A DNA stretch of 19,178 nt from positions 11,276 to 30,453 of the forward strand of contig DGWI01000021.1 in NCBI GenBank assembly GCA_002396085.1, read 5' to 3'. Below the pieces are notes generated by a model that saw nothing but the letters and a program-made list of their open reading frames with translations, did no database searches and had not been told where the DNA came from. Shown piece by piece: positions 14,991 through 19,178 of the stretch. Position 1 is the stretch's first letter. The number at the start of each line of letters is the position of its first letter. The stretch comes from Porphyromonadaceae bacterium UBA4262. Its GTDB lineage: Bacteria; Bacteroidota; Bacteroidia; Bacteroidales; Muribaculaceae. Both the position numbers and the translations under genes were made by a program.

Positions 14991-16762
14991 TATCTCTTGC
15001 CGAGCATAATGTTGATGATGACGTTCACATCGGTCACGTCGACCCGGCCATCGCCGTTTACATCACTTGCAACTTGTAACTCGTCGCTTGCAACCATCTT
15101 GCCCAGCATGATGTTGATAACCAAGTTCACATCGCTCACATCCACTGTTCCGTCACCATTCACATCACCCTTGATGGGGTCGGGTGTCACTGGGTCCTCA
15201 CTGCCACCGTCACTGAAGGTGGCTTGACCATTGGCAACAATCATCTTGATATACTTGGCTCCTGTGGCTGGGCGTACAAAGTATTGGCAAGTCTGGTCTT
15301 GGTCGAGCGAGTACATCGTCCGCACATGGTATGTGCCGTCGGCTATGTCCGAGGGTACGGTGAAGGCAGCCGCGTCATCGGCCGAGTAGGTAGCACCGAT
15401 AGCGATTCCCTCGGCATTGACAAAGTATTGTGCGTCCACCACACGGCTCTCATCCTCGCTCAGGATGTGCACACCCCACCATGGCGTGGACAGGTCGCCC
15501 TCGCCCAGAAAGGTCACCCCCTCCATTTTGACCGACACATCGTTGCCTACATGGGCACTAGTGACAGGGGTCGAGAAATCAATCATGTAGCCTGTGAGTG
15601 GACGGCTGCTGCCTGTGCTGCTGCCGTTGCGGTCGGGCCGGGCACCCAGGATAGCCTGCTGCCAGTTGCTGAAGTCGCAGCCACTACGTCCCGAGTCGAG
15701 CAGGCTGGTGGCAAACCAGCCGTCATAGTCTCCGCCCCAGCCCCAATTGATGTGAAACTTGCCCTCGGTGTCATAGCCGTCCAGCACGAAACAGTGACCC
15801 GAGGGTGGAGCATACTGTGTCTCCTGTGTGCTGCCGCCATAGATGATGGGCAACCCCTCGTCGAGGTCGGCACGAAGCATGTCGTCCCACTCGTCAGCAG
15901 CATAGAAGTCACGCAGATACAGGTCCAGACCTTTGTCGTAGCGGAAGTAGGTCTTCAGTGCCACTGCGGCATCATAGATCTGGGCACCGCTGGCTTCGAC
16001 ACCATACTGCATGTCGACGGCCACACCGCAGTGATAGCACAGCGTGGCCACGGCGATGGCACTAGCATCGCTGCTGTAACTGTTCTTCATGTTCGACCAC
16101 TGATAGGTTGTGGCACCAAAGTTGGCCGAGTAGTTCGTTTCTACAGTCTGCCCTTGGTAGGTTGTCCCGCATCGGTAACTGTGACTTCCCTCGCCTGTTG
16201 TCGGCCAGTTGTGCACCTTCATGGTCTGCGCCATGGCCAGTGCGACACAACCCACGAGTGGGCGACGGCTCCCGAGCGAGAACCGTGTGGATGGTATCTC
16301 CTCGTTGTAGGGGGCGCTTTGTTTCCATTGGGTTGTGGTCAGCGGCTCGACACTTGATGTGAGCACCCGTCGGGCGCGGGCTGCCTCGGGGTGTGAGCGC
16401 AGATATTGCATCTGTTGCTGATATTGTTGCAGCCACCATTGCACATTGTTGGGTATGTCATGGGCATCAAATGTCCCATGGTCGCTGTAGCCCAGCACAG
16501 GCATCGTGCGGTCATCGCCACTGACGATGACAAATCCATCCTCAGTGCCGTGGCCGAACACATAGTAATCGACCAGACCCGACGGCGACAAGGCCTGGTG
16601 AACCAATTGCGGTGTGGTGTTGGCAGCATTGTGCAACAAGTGCTTGCCGTTGAGTTGGGCAAATTGTTGCGCCGCAGTCATGGCCTGCTGCAAGGTCACA
16701 GGTGTGGCCGCACTTGTCATGGCTGCACCAACCACCAGCAAGGCCAATAAGGTTTTGTTCAT
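14990..16762 (-). CDS. Secreted C10 (streptopain-like) cysteine protease with dockerin repeats
   Basis: This 590-residue exported protease has a signal peptide (MNKTLLALLVVGAAMTSA) and an inhibitory prodomain to about residue 150 (VDYYVFGHGTEDGFVIVSGD). The peptidase domain has nucleophile Cys172 in PLVGCVALAMAQTMKVHNWP and catalytic His323 in SGHCFVLDGYD. The C10 signature FHINWGWGGDYDGWF follows. A beta-rich domain (about 390-525) leads to two dockerin-type calcium-binding repeats (about 532-554 and 566-588), each with DVNGDGxVDVxDVNxxINIM. A GTG at 16804 would add 14 residues ahead of the signal peptide and is rejected. No T9SS C-terminal domain is visible although the gene adjoins the T9SS block. 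The likely role is extracellular proteolysis; the substrate is unknown. Confidence 0.92.
   Translation of the reverse strand: MNKTLLALLVVGAAMTSAATPVTLQQAMTAAQQFAQLNGKHLLHNAANTTPQLVHQALSPSGLVDYYVFGHGTEDGFVIVSGDDRTMPVLGYSDHGTFDAHDIPNNVQWWLQQYQQQMQYLRSHPEAARARRVLTSSVEPLTTTQWKQSAPYNEEIPSTRFSLGSRRPLVGCVALAMAQTMKVHNWPTTGEGSHSYRCGTTYQGQTVETNYSANFGATTYQWSNMKNSYSSDASAIAVATLCYHCGVAVDMQYGVEASGAQIYDAAVALKTYFRYDKGLDLYLRDFYAADEWDDMLRADLDEGLPIIYGGSTQETQYAPPSGHCFVLDGYDTEGKFHINWGWGGDYDGWFATSLLDSGRSGCDFSNWQQAILGARPDRNGSSTGSSRPLTGYMIDFSTPVTSAHVGNDVSVKMEGVTFLGEGDLSTPWWGVHILSEDESRVVDAQYFVNAEGIAIGATYSADDAAAFTVPSDIADGTYHVRTMYSLDQDQTCQYFVRPATGAKYIKMIVANGQATFSDGGSEDPVTPDPIKGDVNGDGTVDVSDVNLVINIMLGKMVASDELQVASDVNGDGRVDVTDVNVIINIMLGKR
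15067..15094. repeat. Four heptamer units inside the protease coding sequence
   Basis: TTGCAAC, TTGTAAC, TCGTCGC, TTGCAAC lie head to tail within the C10 protease gene. On the minus strand they encode VASDELQVAS at residues 557-566, the linker between the two dockerin repeats. The units are the same type as the array beyond the stop codon. Three units equal 21 bp or seven residues, so only changes by multiples of three keep the frame. Confidence 0.7.
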
Positions 16763-16801
16763 TGAATGTTTGGTTTTCGCGAAGTTATTGTTTTGCGACC
16801 A

Positions 16802-16809
16802 CAAAATTA
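16802..16809 (-). promoter_or_regulatory. Probable -7 promoter element of the C10 protease gene
   Basis: The minus strand reads TAATTTTG, an exact TAnnTTTG match, 39 bp upstream of the chosen ATG (16762). No good -33 element is found at 19-21 nt. The leader would be about 30-35 nt. Confidence 0.5.
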
Positions 16810-16924
16810 AGAAAAAAACACGAATTACATCATCTACTGACCAAAAATCAGATGTTTAGATCAACAAAACGCCACCAGTGCTCAACAGGGGCGCACCTCA
16901 TCGCAGAAAAAATCTCTACCACGC

Positions 16925-16955
16925 TTGCTGGGCCAGCAAATTATACCTACCTTTG
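16925..16955 (+). promoter_or_regulatory. Promoter of pfkA
   Basis: TTG (16925-16927), a 20-nt spacer and TACCTTTG (16948-16955) match the Bacteroidetes promoter layout, with a perfect -7 box. Initiation near 16961 leaves a leader of about 20 nt, A-rich just before the ATG at 16982. Confidence 0.72.
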
Positions 16956-16981
16956 TAGCCCGATTAATAATCAACGAAACA

Positions 16982-17962
16982 ATGGCAAAAATCAAGACAA
17001 TTGGGTTGCTGACCTCGGGCGGAGATGCGCCGGGCATGAATGCAGCCATACGTGCCGTCACCCGCTCGGCTATCTATAATGGGTTTAAGGTCAAGGGTAT
17101 ATATCGCGGATACAAGGGGCTGGTCACTGATGAGATTGTTGACTTCAAGACGCAGAATGTGAGCAATATCATCCAGCACGGTGGCACGATCCTCAAGACC
17201 GCGCGATGCAAGGAGTTCACCGCATTCGAGGGGCGGCAGCAGGCCTACGACAACATGCGCAAGCACGACATCGATGCGCTGGTGGTGATCGGTGGTGACG
17301 GCTCGCTCACCGGTGCGCGCGAGTTTGCTGCCGAGTTCGACGTGCCCATTGTGGGTCTGCCTGGCACCATCGACAACGACCTCTATGGCACCGACCACAC
17401 CATCGGCTATGACACGGCACTCAACACCGTCATGTGGTGTGTCGACCGCATCCGCGACACGGCAGGCAGCCACGAGCGCCTCTTTTTTATTGAGGTGATG
17501 GGGCGCAACGCTGGTTTTCTGGCTCTGAACGGAGCCATTGCCAGTGGTGCCGAGGCGGCTATTATCCCCGAGATTTCGACCGAGGTCGACCAGTTGGCCG
17601 AACTGATCCAGAACGGTTTCCGCAAGAGCAAGAACTCGAGCATCGTGCTTGTGGCCGAGAGCCCCATCACGGGTGGTGCCATGGGGCTGGCCGAGCGTGT
17701 GCGCAAGGAGTTCCCGCAGTATGATGTGCGTGTCACTATCCTGGGCCACCTGCAGCGTGGTGGCTCGCCCACGGCACGCGACCGCATCCTCGCATCGCGC
17801 ATGGGTGCCGCAGCCATCGATGCCTTGCTCGAGGGGCAACGCAATGTGATGATTGGCGATGCCAACGACGAGATCGTCCTCGTGCCGTTCGGTCGAGCCA
17901 TCCACAAGAGCAAGCCCATCGACCCCAGTCTGGTCGAGATCTTGCGCCGGCTCAGCATTTAG
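16982..17962 (+). CDS. pfkA: ATP-dependent 6-phosphofructokinase
   Basis: This 326-residue cytoplasmic enzyme phosphorylates fructose 6-phosphate to fructose 1,6-bisphosphate, the committed step of glycolysis. The nucleotide-binding start is IGLLTSGGDAPGMNAAIRAV, then GIYRGYKGL. GGDGS (104-108) has Gly at the position that is Asp in pyrophosphate-dependent enzymes, and PGTIDND has Gly where those have Lys; both point to ATP. Asp131 in TIDND is the expected catalytic base. MGRNAGFLAL and LGHLQRGGSPTARDR contribute substrate contacts. The frame extends upstream to a TTG, but the ATG at 16982 gives the family N-terminus. It has its own promoter and terminator. Confidence 0.96.
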   Translation: MAKIKTIGLLTSGGDAPGMNAAIRAVTRSAIYNGFKVKGIYRGYKGLVTDEIVDFKTQNVSNIIQHGGTILKTARCKEFTAFEGRQQAYDNMRKHDIDALVVIGGDGSLTGAREFAAEFDVPIVGLPGTIDNDLYGTDHTIGYDTALNTVMWCVDRIRDTAGSHERLFFIEVMGRNAGFLALNGAIASGAEAAIIPEISTEVDQLAELIQNGFRKSKNSSIVLVAESPITGGAMGLAERVRKEFPQYDVRVTILGHLQRGGSPTARDRILASRMGAAAIDALLEGQRNVMIGDANDEIVLVPFGRAIHKSKPIDPSLVEILRRLSI

Positions 17963-18003
17963 GGGCTGCGCGCTCGGCCTATTGATGCTGACAGATTGTT
18001 GAT

Positions 18004-18060
18004 AAATTTCTGCTTAATGCTAAAAATTTTAAAATATTTTTGGTGTTAAGCAGAAATTTT
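18004..18060 (+). terminator. Terminator downstream of pfkA
   Basis: A 14-bp perfect inverted repeat, AAATTTCTGCTTAA (18004-18017) and TTAAGCAGAAATTT (18046-18059), can extend through inner AAAAAT/ATTTTT pairing. T-rich sequence follows. It lies 42 bp after the pfkA stop. The right part overlaps the promoter of the next gene. Confidence 0.65.
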
Positions 18061-18070
18061 TATAATTTTG
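18039..18070 (+). promoter_or_regulatory. Promoter of the beta-propeller protein gene
   Basis: TTTG (18039-18042), a 20-nt spacer and TAATTTTG (18063-18070) give full consensus at both elements. The -33 box lies in the loop of the pfkA terminator hairpin and the spacer covers its right arm. The leader would be about 95 nt and contains a small hairpin TAGAC/GTCTA (18107-18120). Confidence 0.7.
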
Positions 18071-18172
18071 GGGCGGAAATTTTGAGTATTTGATTTTGAA
18101 TAAGCCTAGACACGAGTCTAAAACAAATATCTTCAAACCATTCTATTATTAACTCCTAAAACAATTGCATCT

Positions 18173-19015
18173 ATGAAGAAGTTAGTACTAACTTTGGCCA
18201 TGTGTGCAGCGTTTAGTGCAGTCGCTCAGGTTGTCAACGTGAGTGGCATCGAGAAGGTCGTGCTGCCCGACGGAGTACCCAACCAGATAGCGGGTATCAG
18301 TCCGGCAGGCGACTACATCTTGTTGTCGACCGAGTACAATCAGGGTCTGACCAAACTAGACTTGGCCACAGGCCAGAGCACGGTGATCACCGATGCTCAG
18401 GGTGCAGGCTACAATGCCCGCATCACCGATAACGGAAGCACAATCGTCTATCGGCAGACAAGCCAGAACAACAGACGCATGCGTCAGGTGGCAGTCAACA
18501 GGCACAATCTCAAGACTGGTGCAGTGGAGCAACTGGCCAGCCCCTCGCGCGACCTGAAGGCTGTGCAACTGGCAGGTGTAGCCAGTGGCAACGCAGTCTA
18601 CACCACTCAGGACTTCCAATTGATGGCCAGTGTCGCGGGCAAGACACGCCAGCTCTCGCCCTTGGGCACCGACAAACGCTATCTGTGGGCATCGCTCTCG
18701 CCCAATGGGCAGAAGGCTCTGTTCTTTGTGGGCGGCGATGCGGCTTATGTGTGCAACCTCGATGGGTCGAGGCTGCAGAAGTTGGGCATGCTGCATGCAG
18801 CCAAGTGGCTGACCGACAACATCGTCGTGGGCATGAACGACAAGGACAACGGTGAGACCTATACAAGCAGTGAGATTGTGGCTGTCAACCTTCAAGGACA
18901 GCGGCAAGTGCTCACCGGCAGTGATGTGATTGCGATGTTTCCGCACTGTGCTGCCGACAAAATCGCATTCTCGACTCCGACTGGCGAGGCTTACATTATT
19001 AATCTAACTAAATGA
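18173..19015 (+). CDS. Exported beta-propeller protein (TolB/PD40-like repeats)
   Basis: This 280-residue protein has a signal peptide (MKKLVLTLAMCAAFSAVAQ) and a mature chain of repeated four-stranded units. Clear blades are IAGISPAGDYILLSTEYNQG with LTKLDLATGQSTVITD, then YNARITDNGSTIVYR, LWASLSPNGQKALFFVGGDA, and the final MFPHCAADKIAFSTPTGEAY. The pattern 'SPxGxxxxxxS...xxLDLxTG' is typical of TolB/PD40 propellers, which usually bind proteins or glycans. No catalytic motif or T9SS C-terminal domain is seen. It has a strong promoter and a long leader. A second exported ORF begins at its stop codon, which suggests a two-gene operon cut by the window edge. Specific function is unknown. Confidence 0.82.
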   Translation: MKKLVLTLAMCAAFSAVAQVVNVSGIEKVVLPDGVPNQIAGISPAGDYILLSTEYNQGLTKLDLATGQSTVITDAQGAGYNARITDNGSTIVYRQTSQNNRRMRQVAVNRHNLKTGAVEQLASPSRDLKAVQLAGVASGNAVYTTQDFQLMASVAGKTRQLSPLGTDKRYLWASLSPNGQKALFFVGGDAAYVCNLDGSRLQKLGMLHAAKWLTDNIVVGMNDKDNGETYTSSEIVAVNLQGQRQVLTGSDVIAMFPHCAADKIAFSTPTGEAYIINLTK

Positions 19016-19125
19016 TGATGGCTATGAAAAAGATTTTATTACTTGCAGCCGCCATCATCGCGGCATGCGCAATGCAGGCGCAGAACGCCGATGAGTTGCG
19101 ACCTATGGGTCATTTTGCAGGATAA
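19012..19125 (+). pseudogene. Start of a second exported protein, broken or cut near the window end
   Basis: Four in-frame ATGs (19012, 19015, 19018, 19024) precede a canonical signal peptide, MKKILLLAAAIIAACAMQAQ, followed by NADELRPMGHFAG and a TAA at 19123-19125. The first ATG overlaps the stop of the propeller gene, as in a coupled operon. A signal peptide with 13 mature residues is unlikely to be complete. The frame could be broken by a mutation, an insertion or an assembly join after about 19100. The remaining 53 bases show no convincing continuation. Confidence 0.5.
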
Positions 19126-19178
19126 AATCTTCCAGAGCGCCAGTTGTGACAAACGTTTCGAGCGTTCAAGCTGCTTGA

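Noticed and set aside
15224..16357. 377-codon plus-strand ORF opposite the C10 protease
   Set aside because: It mirrors the codon structure of the protease on the other strand and its translation shows no family motif or signal peptide. The protease has clear catalytic motifs.
16925..16981. Upstream TTG start for pfkA
   Set aside because: This stretch contains the promoter -33 and -7 elements, and the enzyme family starts at MAKIKTIGLLTSGG.
16964..17905. 313-codon minus-strand ORF opposite pfkA
   Set aside because: It is an antisense shadow of a strongly conserved enzyme gene, rich in His, Val and Asp as expected from reversed codons, with no recognisable domain.
16982..17962. Pyrophosphate-dependent phosphofructokinase
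   Set aside because: GGDGS and PGTIDND have Gly at both positions that carry Asp and Lys in pyrophosphate-using enzymes.

Overview
The window looks like a chromosomal segment of a fairly GC-rich member of the Bacteroidales (Prevotellaceae/Muribaculaceae-like; the family is inference). The reasons are a type IX secretion system (T9SS) gene set, a single-chain glycyl-tRNA synthetase, Bacteroidetes-type promoters (TTTG, about 20 nt, TAnnTTTG), A-rich leaders in place of Shine-Dalgarno sites, and a streptopain-like C10 protease with dockerin repeats.

Layout. 1-1.4 kb: the 3' part of glycyl-tRNA synthetase, then an FKBP-type prolyl isomerase lipoprotein. 1.5-5.0 kb: a compact cell-surface signalling cluster of ECF sigma factor, one-pass membrane protein (probable anti-sigma), small exported protein and TonB-receptor-like outer-membrane barrel; the first three genes overlap by ATGA. 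5.1-5.3 kb: tRNA-Ser(GCU) on the minus strand with its own promoter and terminator. 5.4-7.2 kb: mltG, convergent with and overlapping a family 2 glycosyltransferase gene. 7.4-14.6 kb: the T9SS core block porT-porP-porK-porL-porM-porN, all on the plus strand. PorL and PorM form the proton-driven inner-membrane motor, PorK and PorN the periplasmic ring at the outer membrane, and PorP and PorT are outer-membrane-associated. 14.6-15.0 kb: a gene-free gap with a MITE-like compound palindrome and a 7-bp tandem array. 15.0-16.8 kb: a secreted C10 cysteine protease on the minus strand ending in two dockerin repeats. 17.0-18.0 kb: ATP-type phosphofructokinase with a clear promoter and terminator. 18.2-19.0 kb: an exported beta-propeller protein. 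The window ends in a signal-peptide ORF that stops after a few mature residues.

The least expected pattern is a 7-base periodicity in non-coding DNA. Degenerate heptamers (ATTCTTA/ATTGAAA/TTAATTC types) fill several gaps just ahead of genes. A GC-richer heptamer (YYGTMAC) forms a 15-unit array ending at the stop codon of the C10 protease, and four related units lie inside that gene, between its two dockerin repeats. I know of no described function for these repeats. All family assignments come from reading motifs, not from database searches.
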